Assembly (NCBI GenBank): GCA_038040385.1
Contig: JBBPII010000021.1
Span: 46,510 to 110,509 of the forward strand
DNA length: 64,000 bases
From: Gilichinskyi gelida
GTDB taxonomy: Bacteria; Acidobacteriota; Thermoanaerobaculia; Gp7-AA8
Reading direction: 5' to 3'
The number at the start of each line of letters is the position of its first letter. Position 1 is the first letter of the stretch. A model generated the notes under the pieces. The model was not told the origin of the DNA. It made no database searches and saw only the letters and a list, made by a program, of their open reading frames with translations. Positions 51,237-59,166 of this stretch are shown here, piece by piece. The translations under genes were made by a program, and so were the position numbers.

Positions 51237-51555
51237 AGATGACTTGGCGGGTCGTCAGAATGTGATGGCGTCGGAAGGGATTCTTAACCAGGCGCTTTTC
51301 GACAAAATCGACCTTGCGGACGAACATCCTCTGGAGCTCCTCTTCCATCTCCTGCAGCTCGCCCATCCATGGCCCGAACGACCGGTGCGGATCCTGAAAC
51401 GTCACCAGAAGGTCGACGTCGCTGTCAGGTCGGAAGTCATCGCCAAGAGCGGAACCGAAGAGCGCCAGCTCCTTGATCTGCCACTTCCGGCAGAACTCGG
51501 CGATCCGCTCCGGTTCGACGCCGAGACGGTTGCGAACGATCTCCTCGACGGTCAT
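51226..51555 (-). CDS. MNT-family nucleotidyltransferase antitoxin
   Basis: A 109-residue MntA-like minimal nucleotidyltransferase. The motif GS-x10-D-x-D appears as GSALGDDFRPDSDVDLLV, and the third Asp is in KVDFVEK. In MNT-HepT systems this enzyme AMPylates the Tyr of HepT's R-x4-H-x-Y to silence the RNase. Here the toxin is split, so it is an orphaned antitoxin. TACACT (its strand) ends eight bases before the ATG. It is divergent from deoA across 39 bases. Confidence 0.92.
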   Translation of the reverse strand: MTVEEIVRNRLGVEPERIAEFCRKWQIKELALFGSALGDDFRPDSDVDLLVTFQDPHRSFGPWMGELQEMEEELQRMFVRKVDFVEKRLVKNPFRRHHILTTRQVIYAA

Positions 51556-51594
51556 CTGTGGAGAGTGTAGCGGAGGGCACTACAATCCGGCCCC

Positions 51595-52911
51595 ATGGCA
51601 GACCTCAACGTCTACGAAGTCCTCAACCGCAAGCGCCGCGGCGGGCCGCTCGAGCCGCGCGAGATCGAGACCTTCATCGACCTCTACACCCGCGGGGAGA
51701 TCCCCGATTACCAGATGTCCGCGCTCCTGATGGGCGTGGCCATCAATGGCATGACCGCCGAGGAGATGGCCACGCTAACGCAGGCCATGCTGCGGTCGGG
51801 CGAGCAGTGGCACCTGCGCGACCAGTACGACTTCATCGCCGACAAGCACTCCACCGGCGGCGTCGGCGACAAGGTCTCGCTGGTCCTCTCGCCGTGGGTC
51901 GCGGCGTGCGGGGTGAAGATCGGGATGCTCTCCGGCCGCGGCCTCGGCCACACCGGCGGCACGCTCGACAAACTGGAAGCCATCCCGGGCTTCAACGCCC
52001 GCCTCTCGCGCGACGACTTCGAGCGCTCCGTCGCCGACGCCGGCTGCGTCATCTCCACATCGACCGAGGGCATTGCGCCCGCGGACAAGAAAATCTACGC
52101 CCTGCGCGACGTCACCGGTACCGTCGAGTCGCTGCCGCTGATCACCGCATCGATCATGTCGAAGAAGCTGGCCATGGGCGCCTCCGCGCTCATCCTCGAC
52201 GTCAAGACCGGCAGCGGCGCGTTCATGCGCAAATACCAGGACTCCAAGGCGCTGGCGCAGAGCCTCATCGCCGCCGCGAACGGCTCCGGCACGCGCGTCG
52301 AGGCCCTCATCACCGACATGGACCGACCGCTCGGCATCGCCGCCGGCAACGCGAACGAGATCATCGAGACCATCGACTGCCTCAAGGGCAGCGGCCCCGA
52401 GGATGTGATGGAGGTGACGCGGGCGCAGGCGGTCAGGCTCATGGTGATGTCCGGCCGCCACGACGAGGCTTCCGCCGGCAAGGCGCTCGACGACGCGCTC
52501 ACCTCCGGCCGCGCGCTCGAGCAGGCGCGCAAGTGGATCGTTGCGCAGGGCGGCGACGCGCAGATCGTCGACGACTACTCGCGCCTCCCGCAGCCCAAGA
52601 CCACCATCGAGGTCAAGGCGCCGCGCAGCGGATTCATCACCGCCATCGACACCTACCAGGCCGGCATGTTCACCGTCGACCTCGGCGCCGGTCGCAAGAA
52701 GGCCGACGACCAGATCGACTACGCCGCCGGCGTGATGTTCGACCGCCGCACCGGCGACGCGGTGAAGAGCGGCGACGTCATCGCCCGCATCCAGCTCGGG
52801 ACCGGCAAGCGCGACGCGGACGAGACTCGGGCGCGTTTCCTGGCGTTCGTCGAATTCGGCGACGCTCCGCCGGAGACGCGGCCGCTGGTGCATGAACACC
52901 TCACTTCCTGA
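51595..52911 (+). CDS. deoA: Thymidine/pyrimidine-nucleoside phosphorylase
   Basis: A 438-residue enzyme that cleaves pyrimidine nucleosides with phosphate. Conserved segments are DKHSTGGVGDKVSLVLSPWV near residue 83, SGRGLGHTGGTLDKLEAIPG, KKLAMGASALILDVKTGSGAFM and a C-terminal barrel-sandwich domain. It could be DeoA or Pdp; the substrate range is not readable. TACAAT ends eight bases before the ATG and there is no Shine-Dalgarno. It functions with deoB nearby in deoxyribose salvage. Confidence 0.94.
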   Translation: MADLNVYEVLNRKRRGGPLEPREIETFIDLYTRGEIPDYQMSALLMGVAINGMTAEEMATLTQAMLRSGEQWHLRDQYDFIADKHSTGGVGDKVSLVLSPWVAACGVKIGMLSGRGLGHTGGTLDKLEAIPGFNARLSRDDFERSVADAGCVISTSTEGIAPADKKIYALRDVTGTVESLPLITASIMSKKLAMGASALILDVKTGSGAFMRKYQDSKALAQSLIAAANGSGTRVEALITDMDRPLGIAAGNANEIIETIDCLKGSGPEDVMEVTRAQAVRLMVMSGRHDEASAGKALDDALTSGRALEQARKWIVAQGGDAQIVDDYSRLPQPKTTIEVKAPRSGFITAIDTYQAGMFTVDLGAGRKKADDQIDYAAGVMFDRRTGDAVKSGDVIARIQLGTGKRDADETRARFLAFVEFGDAPPETRPLVHEHLTS

Positions 52912-53425
52912 GCCAGGCCGCGATCGCGAGCGCCCCCGCGACGATGAACGACCCTCTCGAGATCGTCTGCTTGATCAACGTGCACACCGATCCGAGCCAC
53001 GGGATCCCGTCGAGGGACACGCCGCGCTCGAATCGGCCGAGCATCGCGAGCGCGCTGAAGTTCTCGCCGTAATCCGCGAGCGCGGCGATCAGCGGAAGGA
53101 TCACGATCCAGCGCGGCAGCTTGGTGCCGGGGGCGAGCAGCGCGAGCGCAAAGGCGAGGAGAAAGCCGTAGATGAGCGGGAAGACGAGATCGAGCTGGAT
53201 CTCCTGGCTGCGGTATACGTTCCGCCCTTTCGGACCCAACGCTTCGAGCTTCGCGCGGGCGGCGTCCGGCGTATAGAACCAGCTTCCATCGAACGTGCTG
53301 AAGCACGGCGGATAGCTCTTCGCCTTCATCTGAAAGAAGACGGTGAAGACGAGCGCCACGGCGAGCAGCGTAAAGACGATCCAGGGGCGCGCGGCGGCAT
53401 AAATCCAGTCGACCAACTGCGTCAT
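52901..53425 (-). CDS. Small membrane protein, four helices
   Basis: A 174-residue integral membrane protein (helices near residues 15-32, 80-98, 104-120 and 155-172) with a soluble loop FDGSWFYTPDAARAKLEALGP. No family recognised. It lies between deoA and deoB on the opposite strand, its start 11 bases from deoB's. Confidence 0.72.
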   Translation of the reverse strand: MTQLVDWIYAAARPWIVFTLLAVALVFTVFFQMKAKSYPPCFSTFDGSWFYTPDAARAKLEALGPKGRNVYRSQEIQLDLVFPLIYGFLLAFALALLAPGTKLPRWIVILPLIAALADYGENFSALAMLGRFERGVSLDGIPWLGSVCTLIKQTISRGSFIVAGALAIAAWLRK

Positions 53426-53436
53426 AATCGCCTCCC

Positions 53437-54609
53437 ATGTCGAAGAGACGCGCGATCATTCTCGTTTGTGACTCCCTGGGCGTCGGCGAGCTCCCCGATG
53501 CCGCCGACTTCGGCGACGAGGGCTCCAACACCCTCGGGCACGTACTCGAGTCGCAGCATCCCCACCTCCCCAACCTCGCGCGGCTCGGGCTGCTGCACAC
53601 CCTACCGGAGCCGGCGACGAGCGAGAACCCCGTCGCGGCATTCGGGCGGATGGCGGAGGTCAGCGCCGGCAAGGACACGACCACCGGCCATTGGGAAATG
53701 ATGGGCCTCATCGTCGCCGATCCGTTCCGCACCTACCCGCACGGCTTCCCGGCCGAGGTGATCGCGGAGTACGAGTGGCGCATCGGGCGGAAGACGCTCG
53801 GCAACAAGGCGGCGTCGGGCACCATCATCCTCGACGAGCTGGGCGAAGAGCACGTGCGCAGCGGCGCGCCGATCGTCTACACCTCCGCCGACTCGGTTTT
53901 TCAAGTCGCTGCACACGAAGAGGTCATCCCGGTCGAGGAGCTGTGGCGCATCTGCGCCGAAGCGCGCGAGCTGATGCGCGGTGAGAACAACGTGGGGCGC
54001 ATCATCGCCCGGCCGTTCCTCGGCAGCGGCAAGGGGCACTTCAAGCGCACCGCGAACCGGAAGGACTTCTCCGTGCGACCCACCGGCGAGACCGTCGTCG
54101 AGCGCGCCACCAAGTCGGGCAAGCAGGTGATCGGCCTCGGCAAGATCGCCGACATCTTCGACCGCGTCGGCATCTCGCAGGAGATCCGCACGCAGTCGAA
54201 CTCCGACGGCATGCAGAAGACCATCGAGCTGGTGCGGCAGTCCGACGCGGACCTCGTCTTCACCAACCTCGTCGACTTCGACTCGAAGTACGGCCATCGC
54301 AACGATCCCGTCGGCTACGCCAAGGCGCTGGAGACCTTCGACCAGGAGCTGGCCGCGCTGCTCGGCGAGCTTCGGGCCGACGATCTCGTCTTCATCAGCG
54401 CCGATCACGGCTGCGATCCAACCGACGTCTCCACCGACCACACGCGCGAGTACGTGCCGCTGGTGGTCGCCGGCCCGCGCGTGCGCGGCGGGCGTCCGCT
54501 CGGCACGCGCTCGACCTTCGCCGACCTCGGCGCCACGATCTGCGACTACCTCGGCGTCGCGCACGACGGGCTGGCGGGGACGAGCGCGCTGCCGGAGGTG
54601 GTGAAGTGA
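53437..54609 (+). CDS. deoB: Phosphopentomutase
   Basis: DeoB interconverts ribose or deoxyribose 1- and 5-phosphates. The 390-residue alkaline-phosphatase-fold enzyme has metal site CDSLGVGELPDA, catalytic Thr in GKDTTTGHWEMMG, and ISADHGCDPT plus DHTREYVPL metal ligands. Its product feeds the pentose phosphate pathway. Its stop overlaps the next gene's GTG start (GTGA). Confidence 0.95.
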   Translation: MSKRRAIILVCDSLGVGELPDAADFGDEGSNTLGHVLESQHPHLPNLARLGLLHTLPEPATSENPVAAFGRMAEVSAGKDTTTGHWEMMGLIVADPFRTYPHGFPAEVIAEYEWRIGRKTLGNKAASGTIILDELGEEHVRSGAPIVYTSADSVFQVAAHEEVIPVEELWRICAEARELMRGENNVGRIIARPFLGSGKGHFKRTANRKDFSVRPTGETVVERATKSGKQVIGLGKIADIFDRVGISQEIRTQSNSDGMQKTIELVRQSDADLVFTNLVDFDSKYGHRNDPVGYAKALETFDQELAALLGELRADDLVFISADHGCDPTDVSTDHTREYVPLVVAGPRVRGGRPLGTRSTFADLGATICDYLGVAHDGLAGTSALPEVVK

Positions 54610-55508
54610 AAGTGCTCGCGACACTCCTGTTTTTTGCGGCGACGGCTTCGCTGGCGCAGACGCCGCCCGTCGCACGCGTGGCGGAGGATGCGAAGGTCAT
54701 CGATCGTGTGGCCGAGGTGAGCAAGAAGGACCTGCCGAAGGACCTGCTGCAACGCATCCTCACCGAAGACATCGATCTGCTGCGCGGCAAGCGCAACGAC
54801 GGCACCTATCAGTACGCGGCGTACGAGAAGATGGAGGCCAGCCGCGTCACGAAATCGTTCTCCGTCGACCCCGGAAAAAAGGAGACCGTTCTCGAGCTGC
54901 AGGCGCCGTTCGCGTACCGGCTGGTGATCAGCGCGCCGTCGCGGCGGATGCTGGTCACCCGCAACAAACGCGTCTACGTCGACCGGGTAGAGATCGAGTA
55001 CATCCCGCAGAACGACTCGGTGAAGAAGTTCCAAACTTCGAGGGTCGAAGCCTGGATCGAGCCGGGCTCATCCAAAACGATCGAGCTCAACGATATCGCC
55101 CGGCAGGCGACGGTGCGCGTCTATACCCACGCCGACGAGAGCGGTTACGGCAATCTCGCCCTCGCGCTGATCCAGGCGCGCATTTTCGACGATCCCACCA
55201 GTCCCTACGCGGACGCCGTCGCCAGCCTGAAGGCGATCGTCAAGGCCGTCGGGAGCGGTGACGTTCCGGCGATCCGGGCGATGGCGCAGCGGGTGTCGGC
55301 AAGCCTGCAACTCACAGACGGGGCGCAAGTTGCGGCCGTGCCGGTGAGGCCGGCGACCGTCGAAGTGACGGCGCCGCGGGCCGATTCGGACCTCCTCGCC
55401 GAGCTCCAGACCGTCGAGGACCTCCTCACAGGCAGCGAAAGCGAGCGGCGTCAGGGGCTGGACCGCTTGCATCAGCTCGTCCGGCGCCTCCGGACGACGT
55501 CACATTAG
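54606..55508 (+). CDS. Secreted protein of unknown function, 300 residues
   Basis: A signal peptide (MKVLATLLFFAATASLAQ) followed by a charged helical region (EVSKKDLPKDLLQRILTEDI) and a beta-rich middle (TVLELQAPFAYRLVISAPSRR, RVEIEYIPQNDSVKKF). The C terminus is acidic and helical (DLLAELQTVEDLLTGS). No family recognised. GTG start overlaps the deoB stop. Confidence 0.75.
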   Translation: MKVLATLLFFAATASLAQTPPVARVAEDAKVIDRVAEVSKKDLPKDLLQRILTEDIDLLRGKRNDGTYQYAAYEKMEASRVTKSFSVDPGKKETVLELQAPFAYRLVISAPSRRMLVTRNKRVYVDRVEIEYIPQNDSVKKFQTSRVEAWIEPGSSKTIELNDIARQATVRVYTHADESGYGNLALALIQARIFDDPTSPYADAVASLKAIVKAVGSGDVPAIRAMAQRVSASLQLTDGAQVAAVPVRPATVEVTAPRADSDLLAELQTVEDLLTGSESERRQGLDRLHQLVRRLRTTSH

Positions 55509-55576
55509 GCCTTGACAGGGCGCACAAGTGTCCAGTCCTGAGTCTGTTAGGCTCAGATCCGGCCATTTCATGTGGT

Positions 55577-55605
55577 TTGACGCACACTCGAGGCTAGCGT
55601 AGAAT
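55577..55605 (+). promoter_or_regulatory. Near-consensus promoter for carD
   Basis: TTGACG at 55577-55582 and TAGAAT at 55600-55605 are 17 bases apart. A 5' leader of roughly 40 bases and a Shine-Dalgarno follow, so unlike many genes here, carD has a conventional leader. Confidence 0.75.
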
Positions 55606-55648
55606 GCCGCTCCCTCTTGCTGTTCTATCTTCCGAAAGGAGCTTCAGT

Positions 55649-56158
55649 TTGTCCACAATGAAAATTGGTTTCAAGGTCGGCGAGAAACTCGTTTATCCGA
55701 ACCACGGGGTAACAATCGTCGAGCAGATCGGGGAATCGCCGATCATGGAGCCCGGCGACACGTTCTACCATCTCCGGCTACTGGCCAACAACTCGCGGCT
55801 GATGGTGCCGATCCGAAACACTGACCGCGTCGGGCTCCGCCCGCTGTACAAGCAGACGCAGATCAAAGGTCTCATCGGACTGCTCGAGGAGCGGACCCAG
55901 AAGGCGCACACCGACTGGAAAGGCCGCTACCGCGAGAACATGGAGAAGATGAAGACCGGGCGGCTGGAAGACGTCGCCGAAGTGCTCAAGAACCTCAACG
56001 AAGTGCAGAAGAAGAAGAGCCTTTCGTTCCGCGAGAAGAAGATGTACGACCGGGCCAAGTACCTGCTGGTCTCCGAAGTGGCGATCGTGAAGGGAATCCC
56101 GGAAGTGGAAGCGGAGAAGCTGATCCAGAAGTCGCTCGAGAGATCGCTCGCGCACTGA
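55649..56158 (+). CDS. carD: CarD-family RNA polymerase-binding regulator
   Basis: CarD binds the RNA polymerase beta subunit and stabilises open complexes at sigma-70 promoters, especially rRNA. The 169-residue protein has an RID/Tudor domain KVGEKLVYPNHGVTIVEQIG with IRNTDRVGLRPL, then a basic helical DNA-binding domain ending KYLLVSEVAIVKGIPEVEAE. I prefer the TTG at 55649 because AAGGAG lies seven bases upstream; ATG at 55658 is the alternative. A hairpin terminator follows. Confidence 0.92.
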   Translation: MSTMKIGFKVGEKLVYPNHGVTIVEQIGESPIMEPGDTFYHLRLLANNSRLMVPIRNTDRVGLRPLYKQTQIKGLIGLLEERTQKAHTDWKGRYRENMEKMKTGRLEDVAEVLKNLNEVQKKKSLSFREKKMYDRAKYLLVSEVAIVKGIPEVEAEKLIQKSLERSLAH

Positions 56159-56180
56159 CGTTCATCGCAACGATCCAACG

Positions 56181-56207
56181 AACGCCGCCTTAGGGCGGCG
56201 TTTCTGT
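56181..56207 (+). terminator. Rho-independent terminator after carD
   Basis: AACGCCGCC and GGCGGCGTT form a 9-bp stem with loop TTAG, followed by TTCTGTTTG. The U-tract is short and interrupted but present. Confidence 0.7.
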
Positions 56208-56232
56208 TTGGTGCAACTAGAATGTTTCCCAA

Positions 56233-57111
56233 GTGACCGCGCGCCTGCCAACCTGGATCCGCGAGAAGAAACTGAATCTCGCTGCCCTCCACGAGGTCAA
56301 ATCCCTCCTGCGCGAAAAGTCTCTCCATTCCGTTTGCGAGTCGCTGGCGTGTCCCAACCGAACCGAATGTTTCCAACGCGGCACCGCCACCTTCATGATC
56401 CTCGGCGACGTCTGCACCCGCGCTTGCGGCTTCTGCAACGTGACTACCGGCCGCCCGTACGCGCCGCCGTCGCCAGACGAGCCGCGCGCCGTGGCGGAGG
56501 CGGCGCGACGCATGGGGCTGCGGCACGTGGTGGTCACCTGCGTCACCCGCGACGATCTCCGCGACGGCGGCGCGCGGCAATTCGCCGCCACCATCCACGC
56601 GCTCCGCGAAGTGCTCCCCGAGGCGAGCGTGGAAGTGTTGACGTCGGACTTTCATGGCAACGCCGAGGCGGTGCGGGTGGTGGTGGAAGCGCGGCCCGAC
56701 TACTTCAACCACAACGTCGAAACCGTGCCGCGCCTCTACGACTTCGTGCGCCCCGGCTCGCGCTTCGAGCGGTCGATCGCCGTGCTGAGCCAGGCGAAAC
56801 GTCTCGACCCCACTCTCGTCACAAAGTCGGGCCTGATGCTCGGCCTCGGCGAGCGGCGGGAGGAAGTGATCGAAGTCCTGGCCCGCCTGCTCGATTCCGG
56901 ATGCGAGATCGTCACCATCGGACAGTACCTGCAGCCGAAGCGCGAGAAGCTCGATGTGGTGGAGTACGTCGAGCCGCGCGTCTTCGACGAATACCGCGCC
57001 ATCGGCGAGGCGATGGGGTTCCGCGCGGTGTTTTCGGGGCCGTTTGTGCGAAGCTCGTACATGGCGGACGTGGTTGCGCATGAAGCCCAAACCGCGGCAC
57101 ATCGATCCTGA
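56233..57111 (+). CDS. lipA: Lipoyl synthase
   Basis: LipA inserts two sulphurs into octanoyl groups on lipoyl domains. The 292-residue radical SAM enzyme has both cluster motifs: auxiliary CESLACPNRTEC near residue 35 and radical SAM CTRACGFC near 61, plus the terminal RSSYMAD segment with the conserved Ser ligand. GTG is the start; TAGAAT ends nine bases before it without a Shine-Dalgarno. lipB is not in the window. It overlaps xerD by 32 bases. Confidence 0.95.
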   Translation: MTARLPTWIREKKLNLAALHEVKSLLREKSLHSVCESLACPNRTECFQRGTATFMILGDVCTRACGFCNVTTGRPYAPPSPDEPRAVAEAARRMGLRHVVVTCVTRDDLRDGGARQFAATIHALREVLPEASVEVLTSDFHGNAEAVRVVVEARPDYFNHNVETVPRLYDFVRPGSRFERSIAVLSQAKRLDPTLVTKSGLMLGLGERREEVIEVLARLLDSGCEIVTIGQYLQPKREKLDVVEYVEPRVFDEYRAIGEAMGFRAVFSGPFVRSSYMADVVAHEAQTAAHRS

Positions 57112-58015
57112 GGCGAAAGAAGGCGGCCCCTTCTTCATCACCTACCTCCCCCTCTACCTCGACTACCTGGCCATCGAGAAGGGGCTGGCGAAGAACTCGC
57201 TGGCGGCGTATCGCAGCGATCTGCGCCACTTCGGACACTGGCTCGGCGATCAGGGAATGGATCTCGAGCGCGTGGCCCGGCTGCAGATCGTCCGCTACTT
57301 TCAGGCGCTGCGCGGGGCGGGGATCTCGGCGCGCTCGGTGGCGCGGGCGCTGGCGGCGATCCGCGGCATGTTCCGCTTTCTCCTCGCCGAGCGGCATCTG
57401 AAGCACGATCCGACGGAGAACATCGAGAACCCGAAGCTGTGGACGACGCTGCCGAAGTCGTTGCAGCCGGGCGAAGTGGAAGCGTTGCTCGGCGCGCCCG
57501 ACCGTGCCACGCCGGAAGGCATGCGCGACGCGGCGATGCTCGAGCTGCTGTACGCCACCGGGCTGCGCGTCTCCGAGCTGATTCACGTCAAGATCGAAAG
57601 CGTGGTGATGGACGCTGGCTTCCTGCGCACGATCGGCAAGGGCTCGAAGGAGCGCATCGTCCCCTTCGGCGACAGCGCGCGCGACGCCATCGTCGCCTAC
57701 CTCGAGCACGGCCGCGCGCACTTTGCGAAGGCGCCCGACCCGCATCTCTTCCTCTCCAATCGCGGCCGGGCCATGACCCGGCAATCGTTCTGGATGAAGA
57801 TCACTCGCTACGCGCGGCAGGCTGGAATCACGGCGCGGATCTCGCCGCACGTGCTGCGGCACTCATTCGCCACGCATCTGCTGGAGAACGGCGCCGACCT
57901 CCGCTCCGTGCAGATGATGCTCGGGCACTCCGACATCTCCACCACGCAGATTTACACTCATGTTTCGCGGGCTCGGCTGCAGAGGATGTACGAGCAATTT
58001 CATCCGCGGGCGTAG
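57080..58015 (+). CDS. xerD: Tyrosine recombinase XerD-like
   Basis: A 311-residue site-specific recombinase for chromosome-dimer resolution at dif. It has an N-terminal SAM-like domain (YLDYLAIEKGLAKNSLAAYR) and all catalytic residues: Arg in ATGLRVSEL, Lys in GKGSKER, HVLRHSFATHLL, LGHSDI and nucleophile Tyr in IYTHV. The last seven codons and stop form a 23-bp sequence found again at 58397. XerD rather than XerC is tentative because only one Xer lies here. Confidence 0.93.
   Translation: MKPKPRHIDPEAKEGGPFFITYLPLYLDYLAIEKGLAKNSLAAYRSDLRHFGHWLGDQGMDLERVARLQIVRYFQALRGAGISARSVARALAAIRGMFRFLLAERHLKHDPTENIENPKLWTTLPKSLQPGEVEALLGAPDRATPEGMRDAAMLELLYATGLRVSELIHVKIESVVMDAGFLRTIGKGSKERIVPFGDSARDAIVAYLEHGRAHFAKAPDPHLFLSNRGRAMTRQSFWMKITRYARQAGITARISPHVLRHSFATHLLENGADLRSVQMMLGHSDISTTQIYTHVSRARLQRMYEQFHPRA
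57993..58015. repeat. 23-bp direct repeat, copy 1 (xerD 3' end)
   Basis: Begins AGCAATTTCATCC and ends GCGTAG, including the xerD stop. An exact second copy is at 58397-58419, 404 bases away. Identity stops on both sides of the 23 bases. Confidence 0.95.
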
Positions 58016-58018
58016 AAT
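58013..58018 (+). promoter_or_regulatory. -10 hexamer spanning the cassette junction
   Basis: TAGAAT, made from xerD's TAG stop and the first three bases of the cassette. The antitoxin ATG begins seven bases after it, compatible with leaderless transcription. Confidence 0.5.
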
Positions 58019-58025
58019 CTGGCCG

Positions 58026-58244
58026 ATGAGCAAGCTGCTCGAACAAGCGATCGAAGAAGCGCACAAGCTCCCGGAAAGCGATCAAGAAGCCATCGGTGCT
58101 TGGCTTCTCGCCGAGATCGAGTCCGAGCGCCGCTGGGATGAGGTGTTTTCCAAACCATCACCTGCGATCGAGCGAATGGCGCAAGAAGCGCTCGAAGAAC
58201 ATCGTTCCGGCAAAACGACACCGCTCGATCCGGACAAAATGTGA
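58026..58244 (+). CDS. Antitoxin-like small protein
   Basis: Seventy-two residues: MSKLLEQAIEEAHKLPESDQ, AIGAWLLAEIESERRWDEVF, HRSGKTTPLDPDKM. The LPESDQEAIGAWLLAEIESE core and C-terminal tail resemble small antitoxins that precede RelE/ParE toxins. Its last codon and stop (ATGTGA) contain the GTG start of the toxin gene. Confidence 0.8.
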   Translation: MSKLLEQAIEEAHKLPESDQEAIGAWLLAEIESERRWDEVFSKPSPAIERMAQEALEEHRSGKTTPLDPDKM

Positions 58245-58390
58245 AGTCGCACGTCGACGCGAGTTTCCGGAAACTGTTCGCGTCACTTCCGGCCGAGACT
58301 AGGCAGCAGGCTCGCGAGGCGTACAAACTCTTTCGCAGCAATCCGCGGCACCCAGGTCTCCACTTCAAGCATGTTCACGCTCAGGGATAA
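58241..58390 (+). pseudogene. Truncated RelE/ParE-like toxin
   Basis: Forty-nine codons: MKSHVDASFRKLFASLPAET, RQQAREAYKLFRSNPRHPGL, HFKHVHAQG. This is the first half of a RelE-type toxin of about 90 residues; the half with core strands and catalytic residues (the VRVGxxYRALG and WIGxHxxYD regions) is gone. The frame stops seven bases before the second direct repeat. Overlaps the antitoxin stop by four bases. Confidence 0.78.
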
Positions 58391-58396
58391 AGTGAC

Positions 58397-58419
58397 AGCA
58401 ATTTCATCCGCGGGCGTAG
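58397..58419. repeat. 23-bp direct repeat, copy 2
   Basis: An exact copy of xerD's last 23 bases, 19 bases before the lytic transglycosylase start. Downstream CGTTCAAGCGG probably represents the original sequence following xerD. Confidence 0.95.
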
Positions 58420-58437
58420 CGTTCAAGCGGCTAGTCC

Positions 58438-59166
58438 ATGTCCAAAGCGATCACAGCCGTAATCATCATCCTCCTCGCGGCAGCGCTGCCCTCCGCAGCC
58501 GACATCGCCCTTTTGACCGACGGGCGCTCGATGAAGATCGAGGCGTACAAGGTCGTGGACGAGAGCGGCATCCAATTGACGCTGAAGAGCGGCGGGCGGC
58601 TCACCCTCCCTCTCGAGCGGGTGGAGCGCATCATCGACGACGAAGTCGTTCCCGTCGAGGTCGTCGCCGAGGTGAAGAAGGCGGTCGAGCATGAGGGGAT
58701 TTTCCCGAAGCGCTCGTGGCGGTACGACGAGACGCGCGGGCCGATCTTCAAGTCGAAGTTCGACACGCTGATCGTCGAGGCGGCGAAGAAGTTCGACGTC
58801 GACGCCGCGCTGGTCTCCGCGGTCATCAAGGCCGAGTCGGACTTCGATCCGCGCGAGATGTCGCACAAAGGCGCGCGCGGGCTGATGCAGCTCATGCCCG
58901 GCACCGCGCTGCGCTTCGGCGTCACCGACTCCTACGATCCGGCCGCCAACGTCTACGGCGGCGTGCGCTACCTCCGCTGGCTGCTGCAGACCTTCGAAGG
59001 CAACGCCGATCTCGCCGTCGCCGCTTACAACGCCGGCGAAGGCAACGTTTGGAAGTACAACGGCGTCCCGCCGTTCCGCGAGACGATCACGTACATCAAT
59101 CGCATCGCGAAGCACATCCGCAAGGCGACGCCCGCCGGCACGGTCGCCGACGGCTCGTCACGATGA
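58438..59166 (+). CDS. Secreted lytic transglycosylase
   Basis: A 242-residue exported muramidase. Signal peptide MSKAITAVIIILLAAALPSAAD, an N-terminal small beta region (IALLTDGRSMKIEAYKVV), then an SLT domain with catalytic Glu in VIKAESDFDP, GARGLMQLMPGTA and AVAAYNAGEGNV. It would cleave peptidoglycan for remodelling. Nine bases overlap the convergent CPBP gene. Confidence 0.93.
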   Translation: MSKAITAVIIILLAAALPSAADIALLTDGRSMKIEAYKVVDESGIQLTLKSGGRLTLPLERVERIIDDEVVPVEVVAEVKKAVEHEGIFPKRSWRYDETRGPIFKSKFDTLIVEAAKKFDVDAALVSAVIKAESDFDPREMSHKGARGLMQLMPGTALRFGVTDSYDPAANVYGGVRYLRWLLQTFEGNADLAVAAYNAGEGNVWKYNGVPPFRETITYINRIAKHIRKATPAGTVADGSSR

